Below, one piece after another: positions 42,364 to 52,230 of a stretch of DNA of 64,000 nt. Every line of letters starts with the position of its first letter. Position 1 is the stretch's first letter. Origin of the DNA: Streptomyces sp. NRRL WC-3742 (GTDB taxonomy: Bacteria > Actinomycetota > Actinomycetes > Streptomycetales > Streptomycetaceae). The position numbers were made by a program, and so were the translations under genes. The stretch lies in NCBI RefSeq assembly GCF_000720635.1, contig NZ_JOCF01000005.1, positions 62,001-126,000 on the forward strand, read 5' to 3'. The notes beneath the pieces are model-generated. The model did not search any database, had not been told where the DNA came from, and saw nothing but the letters and a program-made list of their open reading frames with translations.

Positions 42364-44466
42364 TTACGGGACGGCGCGCGTCGGGGTGGGGATGACGCTC
42401 ATGGTCTCTGCGCTGGTGACCAGGCGTTCGAGGGTCACCGGGGTGCCCGTGGCGTCCGCGATGGGGAGACGCCAGTTCGGGTACTGGTCCCAGGTGCCCG
42501 GGAGGTTCTGCGGGCGCGGATCGCCGACCAGGTCCGGGAGCCAGACGCCGACCAGCTCGGCCGGGGTGCGGTGGAGGAAGGCGTAGAGGGCCTGCATGGT
42601 GAGGGACTCGCCGGGTTTCAGCAAGCCGAGGCGGGCCAGTTCCTCCTTCCACTCCGCGAGCTCGGCTGCCGCCTCCGCCTGCTCCTCGGCGAGCGGGCGG
42701 GCCAGCAGGCCCAGGCGGTGGCGCAGCTCCACGTGCTCGCCGGAGAGGCGGGCGGCGGTGCTGGGCAGGTCGTGGGTGGTGAGGGTGGCCAGGCATTCGG
42801 TGCGCCAGCCGTTCGGGGGGAGGATGGCGCCGCCCTGCTGCCAGTCGCGCTCGAACCAGAGGACGGAGGTGCCGAGGATGCCGCGCTCGTGGAGTTCCTC
42901 CCGTACACCGGGCTCGACGGTGCCCAGGTCCTCCCCGATAACGGCCGTACCGGCGCGGTGGGCCTCCAGCGCGAGGACGCCGAGCATCGCCTCCGCGTCG
43001 TAACGGACGTACGCGCCCTCGGTGGGGGCGTGCCCCTCCGGGACCCACCAGAGGCGGAACAGCCCCATCACGTGGTCGATCCGGATCGCACCCGCGTGAC
43101 GGGCGGCGGCGCGGAGGAGTTCCGCGTACGGGGCGTAACCGGCTGCGGCGAGGGCGTCCGGGCGCCAGGGCGGCAGGCCCCAGTCCTGGCCGTGGGCGTT
43201 GAACGCGTCGGGCGGGGCTCCGGTCGAGATGCCGGCGGCGAGGACGTCCTGGAGCGCCCAGGCGTCGGCACCGTCGGGGTGGACGCCGACGGCGAGGTCG
43301 TGGATGAGCCCGACGGGCATGCCGGCGTCCTCTGCTGCCCGTTGCGCTTCTGCCAGCTGCTGATCAACCTGCCAGGCCAGCCAGCGGTGGAACTCGATGC
43401 TCTCCTCGAACTCCTTCTCCGCCTGCTCGATGTGCGAGCCCTCCGGGTGACGCAGGCCCTTCGGCCAGTGGCGCCAGTTCGTCCCGTGCACCTCGGCGAG
43501 CGCGTTCCAGAGCGCGTGGCGGCGCAACCACTCGCCCTCGCGCCGCTGGTACGCCTCGTACGCCGCCTGCCGCCCGGGCCCGCGCGGCACGTCGTGGAGG
43601 ATCTCGAGCGCTTCGCGCTTCAACTCCCACACCGCATCACGATCGATCAACCCGTCATGCGCGAGGACCTCCCCCCTGAGCCGCCTCGCCCGTCCCTCCA
43701 ACTCCTCCACCTGCTCCCGGCTCGCGTACGTCGCGTACGCGAACTCGGGAACCGCCTCGATCCTCAGGTGCACCGGATCCGCGAAGCGGCGCGAGGACGG
43801 CCGGTACGGGGAGGGGTCGGTGGGCGCGGCGGGCAGCGCCTGGTGCAACGGATTGATCTGCACGAACCCGGCGCCGAGTTCCGCCCCCGCCCACTGGACC
43901 AGCTCCGTGAGGTCCCCGAGGTCCCCCATCCCCCACGACCGCTCCGACAGCACGGAGTACAGCTGCGCCAGGAACCCCCAGCTCCTGCCCGGCAGTTGAG
44001 GCAGCCTCTCCGGCGCCACGATCAGCACCGCCTCGGCGCTGTCAGCCCTGAGCCTGTGCCGCCCCAACGGCAGATCCCCCGGCAACCAGTGCGCGTGCCC
44101 TCTCGGCAACTCCCAGACCCCGCCCCCCTCCAGCTCGATCCTCAGCCGCACCTCCGCCGGCACGTCCAACGCCGTCCGCCGCCCCTGCCGCACCACCACA
44201 CACGGCGGCAGCAGCCGCCCCCGCTGCTCGGCCCGGTGACGCTCCAGCGCCTCCCGCACCTCCTCCGCCGACCCGGCCGCCACCCCCAGCGCCCCGAGCA
44301 CCGCCACCAACGTCCGCGCCCCCACGCACCGCCCGTCCACCCCCGGATACCGCACATCCACCCCGTACGCCCGCGCCAACGCCACCAACTCCGGTGGAGG
44401 CGGCGGCGCATCCTCCGCCGGCACCGTCAGCCCACCAGCTCCGTCACGGTCGAGGTAAGCACCCAC
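42364..44466 (-). CDS. malQ: 4-alpha-glucanotransferase (amylomaltase)
   Basis: A GH77 amylomaltase of about 700 residues that transfers alpha-1,4-glucan chains in maltodextrin and glycogen metabolism. An N-terminal extension (about 150 residues, with ARAYGVDVRYPGVDGR) is typical of actinobacterial MalQ. The core has LPGRSWGFLAQLYSVLSERS, WGMGDLGDLTELVQWAG, NPLHQALPAAPTDPSPY, IRIDHVMGLFRLWWVPEG with the nucleophile Asp, VIGEDLGTVEPGVREELHER with the acid/base Glu, and TTHDLPSTAARLSG. GTG 44466 is used because GGGAG lies upstream, but the start is uncertain; the frame is open to 44562. Confidence 0.93.
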   Translation of the reverse strand: MGAYLDRDGAGGLTVPAEDAPPPPPELVALARAYGVDVRYPGVDGRCVGARTLVAVLGALGVAAGSAEEVREALERHRAEQRGRLLPPCVVVRQGRRTALDVPAEVRLRIELEGGGVWELPRGHAHWLPGDLPLGRHRLRADSAEAVLIVAPERLPQLPGRSWGFLAQLYSVLSERSWGMGDLGDLTELVQWAGAELGAGFVQINPLHQALPAAPTDPSPYRPSSRRFADPVHLRIEAVPEFAYATYASREQVEELEGRARRLRGEVLAHDGLIDRDAVWELKREALEILHDVPRGPGRQAAYEAYQRREGEWLRRHALWNALAEVHGTNWRHWPKGLRHPEGSHIEQAEKEFEESIEFHRWLAWQVDQQLAEAQRAAEDAGMPVGLIHDLAVGVHPDGADAWALQDVLAAGISTGAPPDAFNAHGQDWGLPPWRPDALAAAGYAPYAELLRAAARHAGAIRIDHVMGLFRLWWVPEGHAPTEGAYVRYDAEAMLGVLALEAHRAGTAVIGEDLGTVEPGVREELHERGILGTSVLWFERDWQQGGAILPPNGWRTECLATLTTHDLPSTAARLSGEHVELRHRLGLLARPLAEEQAEAAAELAEWKEELARLGLLKPGESLTMQALYAFLHRTPAELVGVWLPDLVGDPRPQNLPGTWDQYPNWRLPIADATGTPVTLERLVTSAETMSVIPTPTRAVP

Positions 44467-44568
44467 ACACGGCTCCCGCGATCTCTCGGCAACACCCGAT
44501 TCAGGACTCCCCAGTCCTACCCGCGTAACCGCCCCACCACGCTGCGCGACACGACGCCGCAAAGGAAG

Positions 44569-44604
44569 AGGGCCCGCTCCGCCGGTTTCGGCGGGGCGGG
44601 CCCT
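44569..44604. terminator. terminator between malQ promoter and lipoprotein gene end
   Basis: A 15-bp inverted repeat with one G-T pair (44569-44583 with 44590-44604) lies 21 bp beyond the stop of the minus-strand lipoprotein gene. Confidence 0.8.
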
Positions 44605-44625
44605 TCTCGTCGAGTCGGAGGGGGG

Positions 44626-45108
44626 TCAGCAGAGTTTGAGGGCGGCGGTGCGGAACTTGTCGGCGGGCAGGGTGGTGGTGCCGTCGTCGGTGAGGGTGAG
44701 GACTTCGCCGTCCTTGAGGGTGTGGAGGTCGGTGAGGGTGAAGGTGAACTCGGAGTTCTTGGTGTTGCCGAGGGCGGTGAAGGCGGTGTGGTACTTGGTG
44801 TCGGGTTTGAGGGCGGTGAGGCCGGAGTGGTAGGCGGTCCAGCCGGGGGGTGTGGTGAAGAGGGGGAAGCGGTCGAGGGTGCCGTGGGTGCCGTCGGAGG
44901 AGATGGACCAGTCGGCGGCCCGGTCGGTGGTGTCGTAGACCGAGACCGTCACGACCTGGCCCTTGGGGCAGAGGGGGACGACCACGGCGTAGCCGGCGCC
45001 GTCGCGTTGGAGGCCGACGGTGGCGGGGGCGGGGGCCGGGGAGCACCCGGTGGCCGCCAGGAGGAGCAGGGCGGCCACCGGGAGGAGGAGGTGGCGGCGG
45101 GTCAGCAT
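44626..45108 (-). CDS. lipoprotein co-encoded with the RHS protein
   Basis: A 160-residue predicted lipoprotein with signal LLLPVAALLLLAATGC (lipobox AATGC). The mature part is beta-rich (VVVPLCPKGQVVTVSVYDTT; TPPGWTAYHSGLTALKPDT; EFTFTLTDLHTLKDGEV) and ends LKLC. Two Cys of the mature chain could form a disulfide. ATG 45108 overlaps the stop of the RHS gene by 7 bp, so translation is coupled. Position and exported location make it a candidate immunity or accessory protein for the RHS C-terminal domain; that is inference, and no known immunity family is recognised. Confidence 0.78.
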   Translation of the reverse strand: MLTRRHLLLPVAALLLLAATGCSPAPAPATVGLQRDGAGYAVVVPLCPKGQVVTVSVYDTTDRAADWSISSDGTHGTLDRFPLFTTPPGWTAYHSGLTALKPDTKYHTAFTALGNTKNSEFTFTLTDLHTLKDGEVLTLTDDGTTTLPADKFRTAALKLC

Positions 45109-48100
45109 GTCGGGAAACCGTACTGGTTGAAGGTCCAGTGGCAGTTCATGGCCTTCTTGAACGGGTCGGCGAGCTTGTCGCCGACCTTGCCGAAGAAGTC
45201 GCCGGTGTCGGACCTCGACCAGTACCAGGTCTGCTTCGGGTACTCCCCCTTCTCCGTCGGCGCCTCGTCGGCCTTGGAGGCGTCGAGGTAGCCGCCCCAG
45301 TACAGGTTGGCGCCCATCTCGAACTTGTTGAGCCGCGCCGGGTTCCCTCCGGTCTTGGCCTGCGAGATCAGGCTTTCGAGGGCGTAGTCCTCCAGGAAGT
45401 CCTTGGCGCTGCGGTACGAGGCCCACTGGGTCGAGTGCCTCGCCTCGTGGCCGAGCAGGTTGGAGCCGAACTTCTCGGAGTAGCCCTTGCCGCGCTTGGC
45501 GTCGAGGGCCGCGTTGTCGACGGTCTCGCGCTCCAGCTTCTTGTCGAGGTCGTCGTACCCGCGGGGGTAGAACAGGACGTCGCCGATGGTCATCGCCTGG
45601 TCGCCGCCGGGCGAGAAGCCGTAGCAGACGACCTGGAGTTCCCGGCGTTCGCAGCCCGAGCCCTTCGCCACCGCGATGCCCTGGGCCATGAGGTTCGCGC
45701 CGTTGTCGTTGTTCCCCTGGTGGAAGGGGTTCTTGTCGAGGAAGTCGCTGGGCTTCTGGCTGGCCCGGGGGATGATGACGCGGACGGGCTTCTCGTAGCC
45801 GGGCGAGTCCTTGCACCACTGGACGCCGCAGGGGCCTTCCTTCGCGGCCGAGCCGCTGCCGTTGCTCGCGGTGGTGGAGGACCTGGCGAGGGACAGGGCG
45901 CTCTCCCAGTAGGAGGCGGTCGCGGTGCCCTGGGCGCAGGCGAGGGTGGCGCAGAACCCGGCCGGCGGGTAGGTGGTGGAGTTGGACGCCGGCGGGTACC
46001 AGGGGTCCTCGGGGCCGCCGGGGCGGCGGCCGGTGGGGTCGGAGAGGTTGACCGGGTCGTTGTTGCTGTAGGCGTAGGCGTTCCACTGCTGCGGGTCGTT
46101 GTCCGAGAGCAGCGGGTCGGCGCTGATGAAGCGGGCGTGCTTGGGGTCGTACTCGCGGGCTCCGATCGAGGTGAGGCCCGTGTCGTCGTCCTGGGTGCCG
46201 CCGAGGTAGCCCTTGCTGCCCGCCCAGACGGAGGGCGCGGGCTGGGTGCCGCGGGCGACGCCGAAGGGGTCGGTGGGGCGGCGGGTGACGGTCTGGTCGG
46301 GGTCGCAGGAGATCTGGACGGCGTTGGTGCCGTGCGGGTCCGCGGCCTGGATGAAGAGTTTTCCGCCGCCGGGGGCGGTGACGCGGGTGAGGCTGAGGCC
46401 GCCGGGGGCGCCGATCCAGCGGACGTTGGTGGTGCCGCCGGTGCTGGTGGTGGTGTCGAGGGTGAGTTCGTCGGTGGTGAGGCTCAGCGTGGTCCTGCCG
46501 GGGCTGCGGCGGATCAGCTGGTTGCCGTCCGCGTCGTAGAGGTAGGTGGTGGTGTTCGGGCCGGCGGTGGTGGAGGCGAGCTTGCCCTCGCTGTTCCAGC
46601 CGTAGCCGGTGGTGCCGTTCGGGTCGGTGACGGCGGTGGTGTTGCCGCGGGCGTCGTAGCGGAAGCTGGTGGTGCTGGTGCCGGCGGCCGAGGTGGTGGT
46701 GGAGCTGAGCAGGGCGTGGGGGCCGCCGGTGCCCTGGCCGTTGCTCGCGGCGTTGACGGTGTTGACGGTGTTGACGGTGCCGGCGGCGCCGAAGGTCTGC
46801 GTCGTGGTGACGTCGTTGGCGGTGACGCCGTTGACGTCGTGCGTGGTCAGGCTGGTGCGGTTGCCGGTGCCGTCGTAGCCGTAGCTCTGCCAGTACGGGG
46901 CGGGGCCGCCGACGCTGGGGGTGCCGGGGCCGGTGGTGGCGGGGCCGGTGGCGTTGGTGCAGCCGCCGACGCCGGGGACGGTGGTGGAGCTTCCGGTGCC
47001 GTGCTTGCCGCCGGCGCTGTCCGTCCAGTCGGCGGTGGTGCTGGTGCCGCCGGTGTCGGTCCAGGCGTTGGTGAGCCGGCCGAGGTGGTCGTACGTGTAG
47101 CACTGGGTGTCGGTGCTGCGGGCGTCCTGGAGGTCGGTCACGGAGGTGATCCGGCCGGACGGGGTGTAGGTGTAGCTGGTCCTGTCGACCGACACGGTGC
47201 CGCTCTGCTTGTCCAGGTAGGAGTTGACGACCCGTCCGGTGGCCCAGTCCCACTCCTGGGTGCCGACGACCTGGTAGCCGAGGTCGCCGGCGGTGGTGCG
47301 GACCGGGCGGCCCATCGCGTCGTAGGAGACCGCCTGGACGAGGGTCTGGTCGGCCCCGCTCATCATGCCGGTGAGCAGGCCCGTGTCGGTGTACGAGTAG
47401 CTGATGCTCTCGGCGGGCAGGCCCCCGGCGGCGGGCAGGTCCTGGCCGGTCAGGGCTCCGGTGTGGGTCTGGTAGGTGTTGCGGGTGGTGTAGGTGCCGG
47501 CCAGTGCGCCCTCGGCGGCCGGGACGGTGATGCTGCTGCCGAGCGGGCGGTACATGACGTCGTAGCCGGTCGCGGCCTTGGTGTAGGCGGCGCCGTCCTT
47601 CCCGCCGACGTAGCGGGTGGACGAGGTCTGCCGACCCTTGGCGAGGGTGTCGTACGTCCAGGAGGCGAGCAGGTTGGCGGGCGCGACGGCGCCCTGGTAC
47701 TGGGCGGTCCGGCGGCCGAGGAGGTCGTAGGTCGTGCTGAGGACGGCGCCGGCGGCGTCGGTGGTGCGGTCGATCCGGGAGTCGGCGTCGAAGTGCACGG
47801 TGCTGGTGCCGACGTCGGGGTCGGTGGTGGAGACCTGGCGGTCGCGCTGGTCGTAGCGGTACGTCCAGGCGTTGCCGGCCTGGTCGGTGCGGGTGGCCAG
47901 CCGACCGGACGGGGTGTAGCCGTACGTGGTGACCTCGGCGTCGGCCGGGTTGCCGGTGGGCACGTCCGTGCGGTACTGCCACAGGGCGGTGGTGCGGCCG
48001 CGGGCGTCGGTGATCCGGGTGCTGGGGCGGGATCCGGCGGGCGGGGTGACGTCGATCCGGCCGGGGGCCGGGTAGGCGGTGGTGGTCGCCCACTGGAGGT

Positions 48101-51100
48101 TGGCGTAGGAGCGGAACTCGGCGCGGACCGGGCGGCCGAGGCCGTCGTAGCTGGTCCAGGTCTGGGCGGGCACCTGGGAGTCGTTGCCGGGCACGAAGAT
48201 CGAGCGGTTCGGCAGGCTCTTCTCCTCGTAGTACTCGCCGGAGGTCTTCACCGTCCAGCCGTGCGAGTCGTAGGCGACGTCCGTGATCAGGCGGCCGTTG
48301 GGCAGCGCGGAGGAGGTCCGCTGGGTCTGGCGGAGGCGGCCGAGGCCGTCGTACAGCTCGGTCTTGGAGGAGTACGTCTGGTCGTTGGCCTGGAGCCACT
48401 CGGTGAGGATGCCGGAGGGGGCGGTGGTGCCGTTGACGAAGTAGGTGAACCGCTGGCTGGGGTTGCGGTCGGTCGGCTGGTCGGGCGCCCAGACGGCGGT
48501 GAGGCGGCCGAGGCCGTCGTACTGCCAGGTGATGGCGCGGCCGTTCTCGTCGGTGGAGACCAGCGGCTGGCCCCGGCCCGGGTCCTGGGTGACGGTGTCG
48601 GTCCAGCCGTCGCCGAACGGGCCGGTGGTGGCCACCGAGGTGGGGACGGCGCCGGTGGCCGGGGTGAAGGCGATCCGGGTGGTGCCCGGGGTGGTGGTGG
48701 CCTGGCCGGTCGCGTTGCCCGCGGCGTCGTAGGCGGAGCCGTCCGCGGTGGTGGTGGCGACGACGCGGCCGTAGGCGTCGAAGCCGGAGCCGCCGGTGTT
48801 GACGTAGACGGGGTTGCCGCCGTCGTAGCGGTCGAGGGCGAGCGAGGAGGTGGCGTCGCCGGTGTCGCCGGCCTGGCCGTAGGGCTTGCCGTCGAAGAGG
48901 GTGCGGACCTCGGAGAGGGTGGTGCCGGGGCCGGCCGGGGTGGTGCAGGGGCCGGACAGGGTGCGCTTGGCGGAGACCAGGGTCAGCAGGTTGGGCCGGG
49001 TGCTCTTCGCGTACTCGTGGACGGTGCAGACCTCGGGGGTGGCGGCGGTGCCGTCGCCCAGGTCGTCCACGCGGACGGTGCGGTTGCCCTTGGCCGGGTC
49101 GGTGGTGCTGACGGTGGTGGAGGTGCGCCAGGTGTCGGGGCCGGTCCGGTCCTTGGTGACGGTGGTGACGGTGGCGGCGGGGAAGCGGGCGACGAGGTCG
49201 GGCATGCCGCCGCTCTGCTGGTGGGTGGCGGTGGACTGCTGGCCGGAGGAGACCGCGCCCTTGATCCCCTGGACGGTGCCGCCGGCCCGGTCGTAGACCT
49301 CGGTGGCGACGATGTTGCCCGCCAGCCAGTCGCTGTCGGTGACGGTGCCGCCGAGCGGGCCGGCCACCTGGACGGAGCGCCTGCTCCCGTCGGCGAGGAC
49401 GTCGCCGTCCATGCCGCGCAGGTAGGTGGTCCTGGACTGGGTCTTCGGGGCCTCGCCGTCGAAGGCGCTGCCGGTGGTGGTGGTGACGGACTGGAAGCCG
49501 CGGAACTGGTCCCAGGTGCGCAGCTTGGGGTCGGCGAACTCGGCGTCGTTGCGGTGCCAGGCGGCGCCGCCGTCGTAGGTGTAGGCGGTGGTCTTGACGA
49601 GGGTCAGGCCGGTGACGGTGTCCTGTTCGGTGACGCTCCTGACCATCGGCTTGTCGAACCAGTCGTCGACCGGCTCGACGGTGCCGGCCTTGTACCACTT
49701 GACCGGCTGGCAGGCCATGGAGTTGCTGTCCGGGCCCGCCGGCATCCGGCCGGCGACGCGGGAGCAGGCGGCGGTGGTGTAGTCGACGACGATCCGGCCG
49801 CCGGTCTCGGTGTTGATCTGCGAGATGCGCGGACGGACGAACTTGGGCGCGGCGGGCACGAGGCCGTCGACGCGGTTGGCGATGGGCATCGCGCTGAAGG
49901 AGACGGCGGGGATCGGGGTGTCGCCGCGGCCGTTGTTGCCGGTGCGGGTGATGGAGTCGAGCCAGAGGGTCTTGGCGGTGCCGTCGCCCGGGTCGTAGAA
50001 GGACTGGTTGAGGTTCCAGGTGTCCACGGTGACCGGGGAGTTGCCGTTCCGGGCGTCCAGGACGCCCGTGGCGATCGAGGTCAGCCGCTTGGTGGAGAAG
50101 AAGGTCGGGCTGTTGTTGGTGCAGGTGCCGCTGCCCGCGCAGATCTGGTCGATCGGGACGTCCGGCCAGTTGGTGGCGTTGGCGCTGGTGCGCCGGCTCT
50201 CGTCGCAGGTGAAGGTGTCGGTGGGGACGCAGCGCTCGGCGGTCCTGAACTCGACCGAGGAGGGCGGGGGGAGCGTGCCCTTGGCGGCCTGCTGCTCGGG
50301 CAGCCGGCGGCCGTAGCCGATGGTCAGCAGGCGGCCGGCGCGCTGGTACTTCTCGAGGGTGCCGCCGCCCTTGTTCTGGCCTCCGCCGCGGTTGTAGTAG
50401 TTGTCCTCGGCCGCGTAGCGGTAGGTGACCAGGTTCTGGTGGGTGTCGACGACGTAGTCGAGCTGCCAGCGCCAGGGCAGGGTGCACCAGGAGGCCGCGC
50501 CCTTGGACTGGTCGTAGCAGGGGTCGGCGCTGTTCGGGGAGTAGACGGGGACGCCGAGGGTGGAGCCGGAGGCCGGGTCGCTGTTGTCGCCGCCGGGCAG
50601 GTGGCCCAGGCCGAAGTAGTACTGGACGCCGTCGGTGGTGGTGACGCGCCAGTGCTCGCCGCCGCGCTGGCCGTTCTGGGCGCCGGAGAGCTGCTCGATC
50701 GTGGAGCCGTCGTCGCTCTGGAGATGCCAGACGCCGCTCTTGTCGTCGCGCACCAGGGTGCCGGAGTGGCCGCCGAGGGCGAGGGTGGCGTTCTGGCCGC
50801 CCCAGCAGAGGTCGCCGGAGCCGGCGATGCCGGACTTGTCGCAGGACTTGTAGGAGCGCTCGATGTAGCCGGGCTCGTAGCCCCAGCCGTCGCCGATCCA
50901 GGAGGACTGGGAGTTGGTGGCGGAGGTGCGGCCGTCGACGGCGGCGGAGTTGTACGCGAGGGCGACGGTCGGGGCGGTGCCGCCGACGCTCGGGGGCAGG
51001 GAGATCGGGTAGCTGTAGCCGAAGCCGCCGGTGTTGCTGCCGGAGGTCCAGGCCATGGACGGCGCGAGCGGGGTGGCCGCGTAGCTGCCGCCGGAGCCGT

Positions 51101-51962
51101 TGGGGCTGGTGACGGCGGCGAGGACCATCGTGCCGCCGGCGGCGGGTGAATCGGCGGGCGCGGAGAGGGACTTGGCGGTGCCCGAGGGCTTGCCGGCCGC
51201 CGTCTCGGCCCAGGCCGCGGGGAGGGTGACGTCGGCGGTGATGCTGGCGTGCTGCGGGTCCGCGACGGTGGGCAGTTCGGTGCGGGTGCGGCACTCGGCC
51301 CTGTCGGGGGTGGTCAGGGCGCAGCCGGGCAGGGCGACGACGTGGACGCGGTCGCTCCAGGCGCCGGCGCGCAGGCCCTCGAGGTCGAGGGTGACCTTGG
51401 CCTGGCGGCCGCCGCGGGCGTCGGGCTGCTGGGCGTCGGCGAGGGTGATCAGCGGGGCGTCGACGCCGGCGGCGCGGCCCTTGTCCTCCGGGGTGACCTC
51501 GACGGAGACCTCGCGGGCTCCGAGTCCGGCGCCGTCCTCGGGCTGGAGGGCGACGGGCAGGTCCCCGGCGCGGGCGGGGGTGTCGCCGCCGGAGGCCGGG
51601 GCGGCGCCGCCGGTGGCCTTGCGGGCGGCGGCGGCGTTGGGGCCGTCGATGCCGAGGGCGACCTTGGCCTTGCCCGGCTTGAGCGGGGGGACGGGGGTCG
51701 GGGCGGCGGCGGGCCCTCCGGGGGCCGGGGGCATCTTCTCGGGGACGAGGTCGTGTCCGGCGACGGACTTGGTGCCGACGCCCAGCGGGGTGTCGGGCGG
51801 CGTCCAGATCCTGCCCTTCCTGGGCGTCGAGTGGGCCCAGGCGTCGGTCGGCGGGGTGGCGAGCGGGCTCGCCAGGATCACCGCCGCCGCAGCGACGGCG
51901 AACCAGCGCCGACCTGTTAGTGGCCGGCGCGCGGCCGCTCTGCCGACATGGCGTATCCCCAC
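45102..51962 (-). CDS. secreted RHS/YD-repeat protein with HExxH C-terminal domain
   Basis: A protein of about 2286 residues. An N-terminal signal (RRWFAVAAAAVILASPLATP) leads to an Ala/Pro-rich region and beta-sheet domains (SYPISLPPSVGGTAPTVALA). Many YD/RHS repeats follow (GYTPSGRLATRTDQAGNAWT; YDQRDRQVSTTDPDVGTSTV). The RHS-associated core ends at about 1978 with ISADPLLSDNDPQQWNAYAY and NDPVNLSDPTG. The last 308 residues are the variable cargo: Cys-rich at first, with HEARHSTQW (H-E-x-x-H at 45435-45449) and later NKFEMGANLYWGGY, resembling a zincin peptidase with a distal Glu. GTG 51962 has an AGG-rich site upstream; GTG 52007 is the alternative. The next gene overlaps by 7 bp. Confidence 0.88.
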   Translation of the reverse strand: MGIRHVGRAAARRPLTGRRWFAVAAAAVILASPLATPPTDAWAHSTPRKGRIWTPPDTPLGVGTKSVAGHDLVPEKMPPAPGGPAAAPTPVPPLKPGKAKVALGIDGPNAAAARKATGGAAPASGGDTPARAGDLPVALQPEDGAGLGAREVSVEVTPEDKGRAAGVDAPLITLADAQQPDARGGRQAKVTLDLEGLRAGAWSDRVHVVALPGCALTTPDRAECRTRTELPTVADPQHASITADVTLPAAWAETAAGKPSGTAKSLSAPADSPAAGGTMVLAAVTSPNGSGGSYAATPLAPSMAWTSGSNTGGFGYSYPISLPPSVGGTAPTVALAYNSAAVDGRTSATNSQSSWIGDGWGYEPGYIERSYKSCDKSGIAGSGDLCWGGQNATLALGGHSGTLVRDDKSGVWHLQSDDGSTIEQLSGAQNGQRGGEHWRVTTTDGVQYYFGLGHLPGGDNSDPASGSTLGVPVYSPNSADPCYDQSKGAASWCTLPWRWQLDYVVDTHQNLVTYRYAAEDNYYNRGGGQNKGGGTLEKYQRAGRLLTIGYGRRLPEQQAAKGTLPPPSSVEFRTAERCVPTDTFTCDESRRTSANATNWPDVPIDQICAGSGTCTNNSPTFFSTKRLTSIATGVLDARNGNSPVTVDTWNLNQSFYDPGDGTAKTLWLDSITRTGNNGRGDTPIPAVSFSAMPIANRVDGLVPAAPKFVRPRISQINTETGGRIVVDYTTAACSRVAGRMPAGPDSNSMACQPVKWYKAGTVEPVDDWFDKPMVRSVTEQDTVTGLTLVKTTAYTYDGGAAWHRNDAEFADPKLRTWDQFRGFQSVTTTTGSAFDGEAPKTQSRTTYLRGMDGDVLADGSRRSVQVAGPLGGTVTDSDWLAGNIVATEVYDRAGGTVQGIKGAVSSGQQSTATHQQSGGMPDLVARFPAATVTTVTKDRTGPDTWRTSTTVSTTDPAKGNRTVRVDDLGDGTAATPEVCTVHEYAKSTRPNLLTLVSAKRTLSGPCTTPAGPGTTLSEVRTLFDGKPYGQAGDTGDATSSLALDRYDGGNPVYVNTGGSGFDAYGRVVATTTADGSAYDAAGNATGQATTTPGTTRIAFTPATGAVPTSVATTGPFGDGWTDTVTQDPGRGQPLVSTDENGRAITWQYDGLGRLTAVWAPDQPTDRNPSQRFTYFVNGTTAPSGILTEWLQANDQTYSSKTELYDGLGRLRQTQRTSSALPNGRLITDVAYDSHGWTVKTSGEYYEEKSLPNRSIFVPGNDSQVPAQTWTSYDGLGRPVRAEFRSYANLQWATTTAYPAPGRIDVTPPAGSRPSTRITDARGRTTALWQYRTDVPTGNPADAEVTTYGYTPSGRLATRTDQAGNAWTYRYDQRDRQVSTTDPDVGTSTVHFDADSRIDRTTDAAGAVLSTTYDLLGRRTAQYQGAVAPANLLASWTYDTLAKGRQTSSTRYVGGKDGAAYTKAATGYDVMYRPLGSSITVPAAEGALAGTYTTRNTYQTHTGALTGQDLPAAGGLPAESISYSYTDTGLLTGMMSGADQTLVQAVSYDAMGRPVRTTAGDLGYQVVGTQEWDWATGRVVNSYLDKQSGTVSVDRTSYTYTPSGRITSVTDLQDARSTDTQCYTYDHLGRLTNAWTDTGGTSTTADWTDSAGGKHGTGSSTTVPGVGGCTNATGPATTGPGTPSVGGPAPYWQSYGYDGTGNRTSLTTHDVNGVTANDVTTTQTFGAAGTVNTVNTVNAASNGQGTGGPHALLSSTTTSAAGTSTTSFRYDARGNTTAVTDPNGTTGYGWNSEGKLASTTAGPNTTTYLYDADGNQLIRRSPGRTTLSLTTDELTLDTTTSTGGTTNVRWIGAPGGLSLTRVTAPGGGKLFIQAADPHGTNAVQISCDPDQTVTRRPTDPFGVARGTQPAPSVWAGSKGYLGGTQDDDTGLTSIGAREYDPKHARFISADPLLSDNDPQQWNAYAYSNNDPVNLSDPTGRRPGGPEDPWYPPASNSTTYPPAGFCATLACAQGTATASYWESALSLARSSTTASNGSGSAAKEGPCGVQWCKDSPGYEKPVRVIIPRASQKPSDFLDKNPFHQGNNDNGANLMAQGIAVAKGSGCERRELQVVCYGFSPGGDQAMTIGDVLFYPRGYDDLDKKLERETVDNAALDAKRGKGYSEKFGSNLLGHEARHSTQWASYRSAKDFLEDYALESLISQAKTGGNPARLNKFEMGANLYWGGYLDASKADEAPTEKGEYPKQTWYWSRSDTGDFFGKVGDKLADPFKKAMNCHWTFNQYGFPTC

Positions 51963-52230
51963 GACTCCCCCTGCTTCGGACGCGGCGTCAGATGGACGCC
52001 TGGGCACAGTGCGTGGACGACCATAGGAGTAACTTCCGTCCCGTACATAGCCTTACCCACGAGTAACAAGCCGTACCGAAATCACTTTTCGGAAAAGCCC
52101 TGAGGATCAATCAGGACATGTGCCGACAAGAAGAATCCGGCTTGACCAGCCCGGCGTTCATGAGCATCGTTCCCATCCGAACGTCCGCCAGCGGGGCGGC
52201 CATTTCCCGGGGGGAGCCCCCACCAAGACC

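Noticed and set aside
45138..51149. 2003-residue open frame on the plus strand, antisense to the RHS gene
   Set aside because: Composition is only Val/Gly/Ala/Asp/Arg as expected for the antisense of high-GC coding DNA; the minus strand has signal peptide, YD repeats and RHS core.
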